Notes under the pieces: model-generated
What the model was told of the DNA's origin: nothing
What the model saw: only the letters and a program-made list of their open reading frames with translations
Databases searched by the model: none
Source: Fulvivirga sp. M361
GTDB taxonomy: Bacteria > Bacteroidota > Bacteroidia > Cytophagales > Cyclobacteriaceae
Assembly (NCBI RefSeq): GCF_007097395.1
Contig: NZ_VKDC01000004.1
Location: 248,001 to 312,000, forward strand
Direction: 5' to 3'
DNA length: 64,000 bases
Made by a program: the position numbers and the translations under genes
Shown: in pieces, positions 54,202-63,858 of the stretch
Layout of the letters: each line of letters begins with the position of its first letter
How positions within the stretch are numbered: position 1 is the stretch's first letter

Positions 54202-54804
54202 TCAATCGTAAATTCTTATTATTTCTCCATTGCCTTTCCCCTGGATGCTCCTGACATAAGCGTTGACTGTTTTTTCCATTGAGATTGGATTGTGCCCCGG
54301 AAAATAATCTTTGTATTTTTCATAGGCGTCCTCTACTACGCCCAGGGAAACGACATTGACCCGGATCCCATTTTCTATTTCCAGCGCAACGGCCTGAACA
54401 AAACTGTGTATCCCGCCGTTGACCATCGCAGCACTGGTCGTCTTAACCACCGGATCATCTGCCAGGATACCGGTAGATAACGTAATAGAACCTTTTGGAT
54501 TAAGGTAATTTTGCCCGATCCGTACCAGATTGACCTGACCCATTAATTTACTTTTCAATCCGATGTAATAGTCTTCTTCCGTTAACGCACTAAAGTCGGC
54601 CCATTTTGCTTCACCTGCTATACAAACGATGGCATCTACATGGCCGGTTTTCTCAAACATGGCACTTATTGAATGGCTGTCGGCAATATCAACAATAACA
54701 TCTCCACTCGTTCGCCCTGCAATGATCAGTTCGTGATGATCAGCGAAGTGAGCAGCTACTTTACTTCCTATCGTACCCTTCCCTCCAATAATCACAATTT
54801 TCAT
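54202..54804 (-). CDS. SDR-family protein without the YxxxK pair
   Basis: From the ATG at 54804 (MKIVIIGGKGTIGSKV) the product is 200 residues with the NAD(P) loop GGKGTIGS (about 7-14), VDAIVCIAGEAKW (like NNAG) and ITLSTG (the Ser). The usual YxxxK catalytic pair is replaced by AAMVNGGIHSFVQAVALE; such sequences with Asn-Gly-Gly are found in a known group of short SDR homologues. Catalysis by the standard mechanism is therefore unlikely. It is convergent with feoB, with 4 bases between the stops. Confidence 0.82.
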   Translation of the reverse strand: MKIVIIGGKGTIGSKVAAHFADHHELIIAGRTSGDVIVDIADSHSISAMFEKTGHVDAIVCIAGEAKWADFSALTEEDYYIGLKSKLMGQVNLVRIGQNYLNPKGSITLSTGILADDPVVKTTSAAMVNGGIHSFVQAVALEIENGIRVNVVSLGVVEDAYEKYKDYFPGHNPISMEKTVNAYVRSIQGKGNGEIIRIYD

Positions 54805-54874
54805 AACATCTTTATTTATTATCAACAAACATTTCCAGGCTCTATACCCTTAGCTCTATGCACTCTGCTCATAC

Positions 54875-55351
54875 TCACAGGCTAAGTACTACTTTTTTCT
54901 TAGCTATTCTAATCAAAAGAAGTGCTCTCGAACTGTCGCGCCCGACGGGTTTGGAATAGATAAAAAATTCATCACCGTCTTTCTGTATGTTATCATCCGG
55001 TGCAGATCTCTCCGGGGCATAGGCGTAGGCAGACCATATTTTTAACTCCGTAGGTGTGAGCCCCGTCGAATCGGTCATTGTTAACACTTTTATGCTTGTC
55101 TCATCCTCTTTTTTCCATTGGTAAGCGCTATCTGACTCTATTTTTTCTGCCATGGACTTTCCCATGGCCAACGCCTGCCGGAAGATCTCATGTTCACTGA
55201 TCTTCCTGATCTCACGTTTGTCCATTTCTTCACGCAACGCCTTACGTTGGTCTTCCGTCAGGCTGGTATTACATGCTGTCAGGCCGGCGATCCCCATAAC
55301 GACCATTATAAGACGTCGGACTAAAGTGCCGGAAAGAAGGTAACGGCGCAT
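54875..55351 (-). CDS. Hypothetical lipoprotein
   Basis: From the ATG at 55351 (MRRYLLSGTL) the product has a lipoprotein signal ending GLTAC (Cys near residue 28) and 158 residues in total. Longer starts at 55372-55405 add basic residues and overlap the region upstream of prfA. The mature part has a charged helix (EDQRKALREEMDKREIRKISEHEI) and a beta region that starts at VLTMTDSTGLT. No domain recognised. It is divergent from prfA. Confidence 0.65.
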   Translation of the reverse strand: MRRYLLSGTLVRRLIMVVMGIAGLTACNTSLTEDQRKALREEMDKREIRKISEHEIFRQALAMGKSMAEKIESDSAYQWKKEDETSIKVLTMTDSTGLTPTELKIWSAYAYAPERSAPDDNIQKDGDEFFIYSKPVGRDSSRALLLIRIAKKKVVLSL

Positions 55352-55451
55352 ATTCAAGGGTAAGGTTCTCATCATATTTACCTTAATGAAATGCAAAACT
55401 ATCATTAAATGGTCCCTATTGCTTAGTTTTGTAGGATTAATCTTATCTCAT

Positions 55452-56525
55452 ATGATTGAAAAGCTGGAAGATATAAAGCATCGTTTTGAAGAAGTAGGCC
55501 AATTGATAGTGCAGCCGGATGCTATGGCGGACATGAAAAAGTATTCTCAGCTTAGTAAAGAGTATAAGGACCTGGAACGGGTAGTTACCAGGTACAACGC
55601 ATATACAGATGTACTGTCAAACATAGCCAGCGCTAAAGAGGTCTTGAAAACGGAAAAAGATGAAGAGTTTCGTGAGATGGCTAAAATGGAGCTGGACGAA
55701 CTGGAGCCACAGCGCGAAGCTATGGAAGAGGAATTAAAACAACTGCTCATTCCCAGGGATCCTAATGACGACAAAGATGCTATTCTCGAAATACGTGCAG
55801 GGACCGGCGGTGATGAAGCAGCCATCTTTGCCGGTGATCTCTTTCGCATGTATCAACGCTTCTGTGAAAAAAATGAACTCAAGCTAACTGTACTGGACCT
55901 GACGGAAGGTTCCAGTGGCGGGTATAAAGAAATAGTGAGTACCGTAACAGGTACAGAGCCTTACGGGACGTTAAAGTTTGAATCAGGGGTACATCGTGTG
56001 CAACGGGTACCGCAGACGGAAACCCAGGGTAGAGTACACACTTCTGCTGCTACCGTGGCCGTACTGCCTGAAATGGATGATGTGGAGGTAGAAATTGATA
56101 TGAATGATGTCCGGAAAGATACGTTCTGTTCTTCCGGTCCCGGAGGGCAATCTGTTAATACCACCTATTCTGCCGTACGTCTGACACACGCGCCCACCGG
56201 TCTGGTAGTGTCCTGTCAGGACCAGAAGTCGCAGATCAAAAATTTTGAAAAAGCCCTGAAAGTACTTCGTTCAAGGATCTATGAGCTGGAGCTTGCAAAA
56301 CATAATGAGGAGGTAGGTGCACAGCGCAGGTCAATGGTAGGTAGCGGAGACCGCTCCGATAAAATCCGGACGTATAACTATCCTCAAAGCCGTGTCACTG
56401 ATCACCGCATCAACTACAGCCAGCACAACCTACCGGCTGTCATGGATGGTGAGATAGTAGAGTTCATCGAGCAACTCCGGATAGCAGAGTCAGCAGAGAA
56501 AATGAAAGAAGGAGCAGTGGAATAA
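55452..56525 (+). CDS. prfA: Peptide chain release factor 1
   Basis: RF1 terminates translation at UAA and UAG. From the ATG at 55452 (MIEKLEDIKHRF) the product is 357 residues. PQT at about residues 187-189 is the codon-reading PxT motif and GGQ at about 231-233 the hydrolysis motif. RAGTGGDEAAIFAGDL and DRSDKIRTYNYPQSRVTDHRI are further RF signatures. The reading frame extends upstream to 55386 with a hydrophobic stretch (IIKWSLLLSFVGLIL), which is not part of RF1 and is rejected. Confidence 0.95.
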   Translation: MIEKLEDIKHRFEEVGQLIVQPDAMADMKKYSQLSKEYKDLERVVTRYNAYTDVLSNIASAKEVLKTEKDEEFREMAKMELDELEPQREAMEEELKQLLIPRDPNDDKDAILEIRAGTGGDEAAIFAGDLFRMYQRFCEKNELKLTVLDLTEGSSGGYKEIVSTVTGTEPYGTLKFESGVHRVQRVPQTETQGRVHTSAATVAVLPEMDDVEVEIDMNDVRKDTFCSSGPGGQSVNTTYSAVRLTHAPTGLVVSCQDQKSQIKNFEKALKVLRSRIYELELAKHNEEVGAQRRSMVGSGDRSDKIRTYNYPQSRVTDHRINYSQHNLPAVMDGEIVEFIEQLRIAESAEKMKEGAVE

Positions 56526-56551
56526 AAGCTTTCCCACACCGTTAACACATT

Positions 56552-57982
56552 ATGTTGAAAAACCTCTGTCTATATCTGGTATTGGCCATAGCTTCTTTTG
56601 TGGCCTGCACCCCTGAAGCTGAAAAATTCACATTTGATAGTGAAGCTTTCCTTCGGTTTTCCACAGATACTATTTTTTACGATACCATTTTTACCCAGGT
56701 GGCCCCACAAATAAAGAATGTCACCAAGCGATTTCGAGTATTCAATGACAATGAAAAGGCCGTTCAAATCAGCCAAATTGCACTGGCTCAAGGGTCCAAT
56801 TCTGCCTACACGGTTTTTGTTAATGGCCGTGGCGGATCGCTGTTTGAGGACGTCCGATTACTCGGGGAAGATAGTTTGCTGATACAGGTGGAGGTAAGTA
56901 TCGACCCCAGAGATGAAGGCCTTCCATTTATTGTAGAAGATGAACTGACGTTTTTAACCAATGGCAATGAACAAAAGGTACAACTCGTATCCTGGGGGCA
57001 GGATGCCCACTTTTTTAGAAATGCCATATTACCCTGTAATACCACATGGACAGCCGATAAACCCTATGTTATTTTTAACAGCATACTGGTAGACAGTCTT
57101 TGCACACTCACCATAGAAGCGGGTACCCAAGTATTTTCGCATAACAGCTCATTTATCCTGGTGCAAGGCACTATTGATGTTCAGGGCACGGCAGACCAAA
57201 AAGTTACCTTTCTTAACGACCGCTTTGACGATGGGTTTGAAAATGCTCCCGGGCAATGGGGAGGCATTGTTTTTCTACAGGGTAGTGACAATAACAGGAT
57301 AGAGCATGCTGAAATACGAAATGCTGAAGTAGGTCTGTACCTGGGCACACCGGATGACGATACGGACCCCGACCTGATTGTAGGGAATACACGCATTGAA
57401 AACATAGGGGGTAATACCGTGTTACCCATTGGCGGGGATTTTGTACAGCCTGGGTTTGGTATAATAGGCATAACTTCTGACATGTATGTCTATAACACTC
57501 TCATTAACAACTGCTCGGAAAATGCACTGGGTAATTATGCAGGGGGCAACTATCGATATGAGCATTGCACCTTTGTCAATTTTGGGTTCTCCTTTTTGCG
57601 AGAGCAGCCCACCGTAGTTTTGGCAAATAACTTACTGCTATCCAGTAATACCGCTCTTGTGATAGACCTGAACGTGGTCATGAAAAATACAATCATCTGG
57701 GGCAATCTGTCAGAGGAACTTTTAATTAGTGAAAATCAGCAGGCCGCCGTTACACTTGACCTGACCCATAACCTGGTAAGAGGAACCAGCGAAAGGCTTG
57801 ACGAAACAAATATTCTCAATGAAGACCCTCGCTTTTTCGATCCGCGGGATTTTGGTTACAGCCTGGATACATTATCTCCGGCAAAAGATGCCGGTACAGA
57901 CATTGGTATTCTGTTTGACCTGGAAGGAACACAGCGCGATGCCATGCCAGACATCGGGGCATTTGAAAGAATAGAAAACTGA
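56552..57982 (+). CDS. Parallel beta-helix lipoprotein
   Basis: A 476-residue product with a lipoprotein signal (ASFVAC). The N-terminal 150 residues contain a beta-sandwich-like segment (FRVFNDNEKAVQISQIALAQG). From about residue 160 on there are right-handed beta-helix features: LTIEAGTQVFSHNSSFILVQGTIDVQGTADQKVTFLND, WGGIVFL, NRIEHAEIRNAEVGLYL. It ends PDIGAFERIEN, the pattern seen at the end of many Bacteroidota right-handed beta-helix proteins. No catalytic residues of polysaccharide lyases are apparent. It sits between prfA and yjbQ with gaps of 26 and 1 bases. Confidence 0.82.
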   Translation: MLKNLCLYLVLAIASFVACTPEAEKFTFDSEAFLRFSTDTIFYDTIFTQVAPQIKNVTKRFRVFNDNEKAVQISQIALAQGSNSAYTVFVNGRGGSLFEDVRLLGEDSLLIQVEVSIDPRDEGLPFIVEDELTFLTNGNEQKVQLVSWGQDAHFFRNAILPCNTTWTADKPYVIFNSILVDSLCTLTIEAGTQVFSHNSSFILVQGTIDVQGTADQKVTFLNDRFDDGFENAPGQWGGIVFLQGSDNNRIEHAEIRNAEVGLYLGTPDDDTDPDLIVGNTRIENIGGNTVLPIGGDFVQPGFGIIGITSDMYVYNTLINNCSENALGNYAGGNYRYEHCTFVNFGFSFLREQPTVVLANNLLLSSNTALVIDLNVVMKNTIIWGNLSEELLISENQQAAVTLDLTHNLVRGTSERLDETNILNEDPRFFDPRDFGYSLDTLSPAKDAGTDIGILFDLEGTQRDAMPDIGAFERIEN

Positions 57983-57983
57983 T

Positions 57984-58406
57984 ATGTACTTCTATCAAAA
58001 AGAAATTCGGCTAAATGCTCATCCACGAGGATTCCATCTCATTACCAGTAATGTGTTAAAGGCTATACCTGAAATAAAAAATATTGAACAAGGCCTCTTA
58101 CAGGTATTTATCAAACACACTTCTGCCAGCCTTACCATTAATGAAAATGCAGACCCAACGGTAAGAACAGATTTTGAAAGTCATATTAATCAGATGGTTC
58201 CCGAAAACCAGTCCTACTATAAGCATACTTTTGAAGGCGCTGATGATATGCCCGCCCATATTAAGGCTTCATTAATGGGAACGTCAGTAAATATCCCTAT
58301 CACTAATGGCCGGCTCAACATGGGCACCTGGCAGGGCATTTACCTTTGTGAACATCGGGACTATGGAGGTGAAAGAAAACTGGTGATCACCGCCATGGGT
58401 AATTGA
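57984..58406 (+). CDS. yjbQ: YjbQ family protein (UPF0047)
   Basis: A 140-residue member of the YjbQ/UPF0047 family: FIKHTSASLTINENADPTVRTDFESH and GTWQGIYLCEHRD are its conserved segments. The E. coli member has weak thiamin-phosphate synthase activity; the physiological role is unsettled. It begins one base after the stop of the beta-helix lipoprotein gene. Confidence 0.92.
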   Translation: MYFYQKEIRLNAHPRGFHLITSNVLKAIPEIKNIEQGLLQVFIKHTSASLTINENADPTVRTDFESHINQMVPENQSYYKHTFEGADDMPAHIKASLMGTSVNIPITNGRLNMGTWQGIYLCEHRDYGGERKLVITAMGN

Positions 58407-58548
58407 TCCGGCGACTTCTGTTTCACGAGTATGTCTACTGATTCGATGGGTTGATGCAGTTTTACGTAAAAGGTTATTATAACTGTAAAATAAACCTCTC
58501 AAACAGGCTTCCGTGCCAACTATTTGCTCTTTGAATGGTTCTAATAGC

Positions 58549-59850
58549 ATGAGTAAGGCGATAGTGTGGTTTAGGAATGACCTCAGGATCAAGGATAACG
58601 AGGCATTATGGAAAGCATGTCAAAATGGGAATGAAGTCTATCCTGTTTACGTATTTGATCCTCGATATTTTGGCACGACAACACTCGGTTTTGAACGGAT
58701 TGGCAGTTTTAGAGCTCAATTTTTACTGGAAAGTTTAGAGGGGCTGAAATCTAACCTTCAAAAGATAGGAGGGGATCTTATCATAAGGCATGGTAAGTGT
58801 GAGAAGGTTATTGCCGAACTGGTAGATACACTGAAGATAGATCAGGTATATTGTGGTAAAGAGGTCGCCCATGAAGAGCAACAAATGGCAGATAAACTGG
58901 AGGAAGAATTGATTAAAAAGGGTATTTCATTAATCCAATGCTGGCAAAGTGCTATGTATCATGAACAGGATGTGCCATGGCCTATCAAACAAGTACCGGA
59001 TGTGTTTACATCGTTTCGTAAAGAATCAGAGAAAACGGTGGAGGTAAGAGAAGAGTTTAAAGCACCAACCGCCATTAACTACCCGGGAAATGTAGATCCG
59101 GGAGTGCTACCGGAACTATGTGCATTTCGATTACCTAATGAAAAAAGACATAAAAACGCAGTTCTTGATTTTAAAGGAGGAGAAAAACAGGCCTGGAAGC
59201 GACTCAATGACTATTTCTGGAAAGATGATCTTTTGAAGACCTATAAAAACACCCGCAATGAACTCATCGGTAAAAACTATTCTTCTAAGTTCTCACCATG
59301 GCTTGCACTGGGGTGTATCTCGGCCAAATCAGTCTATCATGAAATCAAAAGATACGAACAGGAACGAGTGAAAAATTCGTCCACCTACTGGTTGTTTTTC
59401 GAACTTTTATGGCGAGACTTTTTCAAATTCATGACAAAAAAACATGGAAAAAGTATCTTCTTGCTCACTGGTATTACCGGCGACGCTCCTCATATGGAGG
59501 ACAACCTTGAAAGCTTTGAGCGATGGAGAAGAGGGGAAACGGGTGAATATTTCGTGGATGCCAATATGACAGAACTTAATGAGACCGGGTATATGTCAAA
59601 TCGTGGTCGTCAAAATGTAGCCAGTTACCTGGTGCATGACTTAAAAGTAAATTGGACCTGGGGCGCTATGTGGTATGAAAACCGGCTTGTGGATTATGAC
59701 CCCAGTAGTAATTGGCTAAATTGGGCTTACATTGCCGGAGTGGGTAACGACCCACAGAAGGGTAGAAAGTTCATACTGGAAAATCAAGCACTGAAATATG
59801 ACCCTCAGGGAGAGTATGCCAAACTTTGGCTAAAGACTGTTCACAAGTGA
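58549..59850 (+). CDS. DASH-type cryptochrome/photolyase
   Basis: From the ATG at 58549 (MSKAIVWFRNDLR) the product is 433 residues. The N-terminal photolyase alpha/beta domain has VYPVYVFDPRYFG and the FERIGSFRAQFLLESLEGL stretch of DASH proteins. The FAD domain has FELLWRDFFKFM, TELNETGYMSNRGRQNVASYLVHDL and DPSSNWLNWAYIAGVGNDP, diagnostic for DASH cryptochromes. These use light and FAD (often MTHF) to repair pyrimidine dimers, mainly in single-stranded DNA. A 12-codon upstream extension to 58513 is not needed. Confidence 0.93.
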   Translation: MSKAIVWFRNDLRIKDNEALWKACQNGNEVYPVYVFDPRYFGTTTLGFERIGSFRAQFLLESLEGLKSNLQKIGGDLIIRHGKCEKVIAELVDTLKIDQVYCGKEVAHEEQQMADKLEEELIKKGISLIQCWQSAMYHEQDVPWPIKQVPDVFTSFRKESEKTVEVREEFKAPTAINYPGNVDPGVLPELCAFRLPNEKRHKNAVLDFKGGEKQAWKRLNDYFWKDDLLKTYKNTRNELIGKNYSSKFSPWLALGCISAKSVYHEIKRYEQERVKNSSTYWLFFELLWRDFFKFMTKKHGKSIFLLTGITGDAPHMEDNLESFERWRRGETGEYFVDANMTELNETGYMSNRGRQNVASYLVHDLKVNWTWGAMWYENRLVDYDPSSNWLNWAYIAGVGNDPQKGRKFILENQALKYDPQGEYAKLWLKTVHK

Positions 59851-59855
59851 CATAG

Positions 59856-60395
59856 CTAAAATACACGGGTAAGCCGGTAATAATCGGACATGGTAATCCG
59901 AAATGCCTCACGTGCCACAGGGTCTTCCAAAAACGGAGCGCCATCCGGTAAAGTGAATTGATAGTTAGCCATAATCCCTTCATATAACAAAGAGCTGAAC
60001 TCGAGCATGTTATTTTTATTCATCGCATCCAGCTGATGCACTCCGGCTTCGCCACTTTCAGTATGGTGCCATTGTATAGTCAGTGGCTCATAGTTTTGTA
60101 GAAAAGTATTGGGTTCTAATAAAATATATGCCTCATCCTGTAAGTAATTTATTACAATGGCCGGGTTAAGAAGTGGTAGAGAATCTCTTTGCAGCCGCGA
60201 TTTAATCCGAAATATATTGAATTTGGCCGCTTTGTTCTCTTCCAGGTCATAGTAAGACTGTCGCATATTCTTGAAGAATATCTCCGTGTCATCGCCTGTT
60301 TTAAAGGTGAACTTACTACGGTCTATCCCTTTGTCTTTATCCAATTGACAGGAAAAAAGAGTCGCTATACTTATAAACGTCCATGAAATTCGCAT
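59856..60395 (-). CDS. Hypothetical lipoprotein
   Basis: From the ATG at 60395 (MRISWTFISIATLFSC) the product is about 179 residues, lipidated near Cys16. Strand-rich sequence with no recognised domain. Its stop is 5 bases from the cryptochrome stop on the opposite strand; it lies downstream of murF-alr in the same direction. Confidence 0.7.
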   Translation of the reverse strand: MRISWTFISIATLFSCQLDKDKGIDRSKFTFKTGDDTEIFFKNMRQSYYDLEENKAAKFNIFRIKSRLQRDSLPLLNPAIVINYLQDEAYILLEPNTFLQNYEPLTIQWHHTESGEAGVHQLDAMNKNNMLEFSSLLYEGIMANYQFTLPDGAPFLEDPVAREAFRITMSDYYRLTRVF

Positions 60396-60464
60396 AAGAA
60401 CAAAACAGATATGAATAGCATTATGTTGAAGGTACAAGTTTTACCCCGTTATTATTTCAGCAAA

Positions 60465-62882
60465 TTACTCCGAGTAATACACGCGTTTCACACGTTGGCT
60501 AACATTGGTAAGGATTTCATAGGGTATGGTACTTGTCTTATCGGCCAGCTCACGAATGGAAATATTATCTCCGAAGACCTCCACCTCATCACCTTCCTGT
60601 ACGTCAATGCCTGTTACATTAACCATGGTCATATCCATACACACATTACCCACCACTGGTGCCCTGGACCCATTTATCCATACTTCCCCTACACCATCAC
60701 TTAAAATACGGGGAAAACCATCTGCATAACCAATGGCAATAGTGGCAATAGTGATCTTTTCCTGCGCCACTCCTCGTCGCCCATATCCAATAGTATCTCC
60801 GGGCTCCACAGTCTTTATCTGAGAGATCACCGTTTTTAATGTGCCTATCAACTGTAGATCATCCTGCCTTAAACCATTAGACTCTAACCCATAGAGACCG
60901 ATACCTAACCGCACCATATCAAAATGATATTCGGGAAATCTTAAAATACCGGATGAATTGACCAGGTGTCTCACGGGATTGATCTTTAACTGCCGGATGA
61001 TCATCTGACTTAATTCGTTGAATGCACCAGCCTGCTGATGAGAAAAACTGTTATGCACATCGCTGTCTGACCCGGCCAAATGACTGAAAATACTTTTTAC
61101 TTCCAGGTTTGGATGCGTCTTTAATATGCTGATCAGCTCGTTTATGGTAGAGGTATCAAAGCCCAACCGCCGCATCCCGGTATCCAGTTTAATGTGTATT
61201 CCAATAGGTTCTTCTCCTATAAAATCCAGTAACTTACCAAGAATTGAAATACTGTATACCTCAGGCTCAAGTTGGTACGTCTTAAGCTTTTCAAAGCTTT
61301 CCATACTGGGGTTCATTACCATGATCGGCAAGCGTATCCCCTGTTGACGTAATGTCACTCCCTCATCTGCATAAGCCACGCCCAGGTAGTCAACCTGATG
61401 ATACTGCAATAAATTTGCTATTTCAAAACCCCCGCTACCATAGGCAAAAGCTTTGACCATCACCATCATTTTAGTATTATCTCCTGCCTGTGTTCGATAA
61501 AAATTCAGGTTCTTGGTTAAGGCATCCAGGTTAACCTCCAGTACGGTGCCATGTATCTTTTCTTCCAGGAGTTTTACCAGACGTTCGAATCGGAAGTTAC
61601 GGGCCCCTTTAACCAGGATAGCTTCGTCCTGAAATTGATGGCTACTAATGCCGGCCATCAGCTCATCGGTAGTAGTGTAAAAACATGCATTGGGAGGAAA
61701 TTTGTCCCGACACTTTCCAATCTGTTCTCCTACCCCTATAAACCGGTCGATCTTAAACGCGGCTAACATTTCAGCTACTTGTGTATACAAGGGCTCATGA
61801 TCACTACCGGACTGCAAAATATCAGAAAGGATAACCACTTTCTTTTCTCTCTTCCCCTGATGTTCTAAAAAATCAAGAGCGGTATACAGACCTGCCAGGT
61901 CATTGTTATAGGTATCATCTACCAAATAACAGTTATGCGTGCCTTTTTTTAATTCCAATCTCATTTTAACTCCTTCCAAACGCTCCAGGCCTGCCTGAAT
62001 AATATCGGCACCTATATCAAAATAGAGCAGGCATGTAATGCAGTGCATTACATTTTCCACGGATGGTTTGTCTTTGAAAGGAAGATGAAAATCATAGGAC
62101 CTGCCATTACAGTCAACGGACACTAGATGGTCTTCTTCCCTGGTAATTCTAACATCACTGTTCTGGTGGCGCCCCCAGGTAAATCCTCTTGGGCTTAGTT
62201 CTGCATCTATCAGTGTATGGTCTTTGCAGTACACTACTACCTCAGCACTTTTAAATAGCAATGCTTTTTCAGCTACTTTTTGTTCGTGGGAGACAAACCC
62301 TTCATCATGTGCCGGACCTATGTTAGTGAAGATACCAATGGAAGGCGCTATTATCTTTTGCAAATGTGTCATTTCACCGGTTTGCGAAATGCCAGCTTCA
62401 AAAATGGCAACTTCATGGCCTTCTTCTATTTGCCATACGGAAAGAGGAACACCCAACTGCGAATTATAGCTTCTTGGACTTTTAACTACATTCCTGACAG
62501 GACTAAAAAGGCGATACAGCCATTCTTTAACAATGGTTTTTCCATTGCTTCCGGTAACGCCAATCACAGGAAGGTCGAACTCACTTCGATGAAAAGCAGC
62601 TAAACGCTGTAAGGCCGTTAGTACATTTCTTGCACAAAAAACGTTGGCATGATCCGGTAGACTTACAGGCCGTTGGACCACGAAGTTACGCACCCCCTTT
62701 TCATAAAGGTTTGTCACATAGTCATGACCATCGTGATGAAGGCCCGGAATAGCGAAAAACACACTACCCTCCAGCGGAGTAGATTTCCTGCTATCAGTAA
62801 CCAGGTATTTGATGGCAATATCCCGGTCAAAATTCAGAAATTCGCCCTCAGTAAGTTGCGGCAATTGCCCAAATAGGATCAT
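60465..62882 (-). CDS. murF-alr: Bifunctional MurF ligase / alanine racemase
   Basis: An 805-residue fusion found across Bacteroidota. The first half is MurF, which adds D-Ala-D-Ala to UDP-MurNAc-tripeptide: ATP loop VTGSNGKT (about 109-116), a Mur ligase central domain and the DDTYNNDLAG region. The second half, from about residue 445, is alanine racemase: VKAFAYGSGG holds the PLP lysine, GIHIKLDTGMRRLGF, YGLESNG, TIGYGRRG and VCMDMTMVNVT (with the partner-Tyr region) follow. It supplies D-alanine and its product step in one protein. It lies 29 bases downstream of the SOD gene. Confidence 0.95.
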   Translation of the reverse strand: MILFGQLPQLTEGEFLNFDRDIAIKYLVTDSRKSTPLEGSVFFAIPGLHHDGHDYVTNLYEKGVRNFVVQRPVSLPDHANVFCARNVLTALQRLAAFHRSEFDLPVIGVTGSNGKTIVKEWLYRLFSPVRNVVKSPRSYNSQLGVPLSVWQIEEGHEVAIFEAGISQTGEMTHLQKIIAPSIGIFTNIGPAHDEGFVSHEQKVAEKALLFKSAEVVVYCKDHTLIDAELSPRGFTWGRHQNSDVRITREEDHLVSVDCNGRSYDFHLPFKDKPSVENVMHCITCLLYFDIGADIIQAGLERLEGVKMRLELKKGTHNCYLVDDTYNNDLAGLYTALDFLEHQGKREKKVVILSDILQSGSDHEPLYTQVAEMLAAFKIDRFIGVGEQIGKCRDKFPPNACFYTTTDELMAGISSHQFQDEAILVKGARNFRFERLVKLLEEKIHGTVLEVNLDALTKNLNFYRTQAGDNTKMMVMVKAFAYGSGGFEIANLLQYHQVDYLGVAYADEGVTLRQQGIRLPIMVMNPSMESFEKLKTYQLEPEVYSISILGKLLDFIGEEPIGIHIKLDTGMRRLGFDTSTINELISILKTHPNLEVKSIFSHLAGSDSDVHNSFSHQQAGAFNELSQMIIRQLKINPVRHLVNSSGILRFPEYHFDMVRLGIGLYGLESNGLRQDDLQLIGTLKTVISQIKTVEPGDTIGYGRRGVAQEKITIATIAIGYADGFPRILSDGVGEVWINGSRAPVVGNVCMDMTMVNVTGIDVQEGDEVEVFGDNISIRELADKTSTIPYEILTNVSQRVKRVYYSE

Positions 62883-62911
62883 GCTTAAAGATACCGATCC
62901 ATTCTATTATT

Positions 62912-63655
62912 TCAGGCTTTTGATCGTTCTTCCACCTTTTGCCAGTGAATGATATCCATGATATTATTGAGATAATCACCACGTTTGTTCTGATAGTTCA
63001 GGTAATAAGCATGTTCCCATACATCAATACCCAGCAGTGGGGTACCCTGCATTTCAGCAAAGGGCATTAAGGGATTGTCCTGGTTAGGTGTAGTGGTCAC
63101 CTTCATGGACCCTTGTCCATCCTTGATCAGCCATACCCATCCTGAACCAAATACAGATTTACCTCCACTGATCAAAGCACTTTTAAGTTCATCTACCGAA
63201 CCAAAATCCTGATCGATTTTAGTAATGAAATCAGCAGAAGGCATGCTTCCTCCCGGGGTCAAACTTGGCCAAAAGAGTGAATGATTGTAGTGACCTCCAC
63301 CATTGTTTCTAATACCATCTGGCAAATTCCCGTCTTCAAAAAGTTCTTCAAAGCTGCTCATTGGCTTATTGGCAGTTTCCAGTGCAGCCTTTAATTTGTT
63401 TACATATCCCTGATGATGTTTGCCATGATGTATTTCCATCGTAGTAGCATCTATGGTTGCTTCCAACGCATTGTAGTCATAAGGCAGGTCTGGCAATTGA
63501 AGTAGTTCTTCAAAATTTGATACTACATCTTGTTCAGCTGTTTCTTCCGTCTCATTACCGGATTTAGAAGTACAGGCCGACATAATGACAGATGGCGCCA
63601 CTCCTGCCGCCAGCGAAGACGTAGCCAGTGTTTTTATAAAAGATCGTTTTTTCAT
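62912..63655 (-). CDS. sod: Exported superoxide dismutase (Fe/Mn type)
   Basis: A 247-residue superoxide dismutase. Metal ligands are in IHHGKHHQGYV, GHYNHSLFW and DVWEHAYYL. The first 60 residues form an extension: a signal sequence MKKRSFIKTLATSSLAAG, a lipobox-like MSAC near residue 27, then an acidic linker (ETEETAEQDVV), so the enzyme is probably periplasmic and possibly lipidated. Fe or Mn cannot be told from this. Upstream of murF-alr in the same direction. Confidence 0.93.
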   Translation of the reverse strand: MKKRSFIKTLATSSLAAGVAPSVIMSACTSKSGNETEETAEQDVVSNFEELLQLPDLPYDYNALEATIDATTMEIHHGKHHQGYVNKLKAALETANKPMSSFEELFEDGNLPDGIRNNGGGHYNHSLFWPSLTPGGSMPSADFITKIDQDFGSVDELKSALISGGKSVFGSGWVWLIKDGQGSMKVTTTPNQDNPLMPFAEMQGTPLLGIDVWEHAYYLNYQNKRGDYLNNIMDIIHWQKVEERSKA

Positions 63656-63858
63656 GAATAAGTTGGTTTAGGACAATGTACAGGAAAGCGTTCAGTTCAT
63701 ATTGATCTCATGAAGGTAAGGCATAAGCACTTTTTTATCAACCTCAATCCTTTAAAAATAAGTTAGTGAGAAAAGCTTGCATGGGCCGGTTAGAAATTAT
63801 TTTGATTAACCAAGCGCTCTAATGTCCGGCGTGAGATGAGTTTTGATCATGGAGTATG

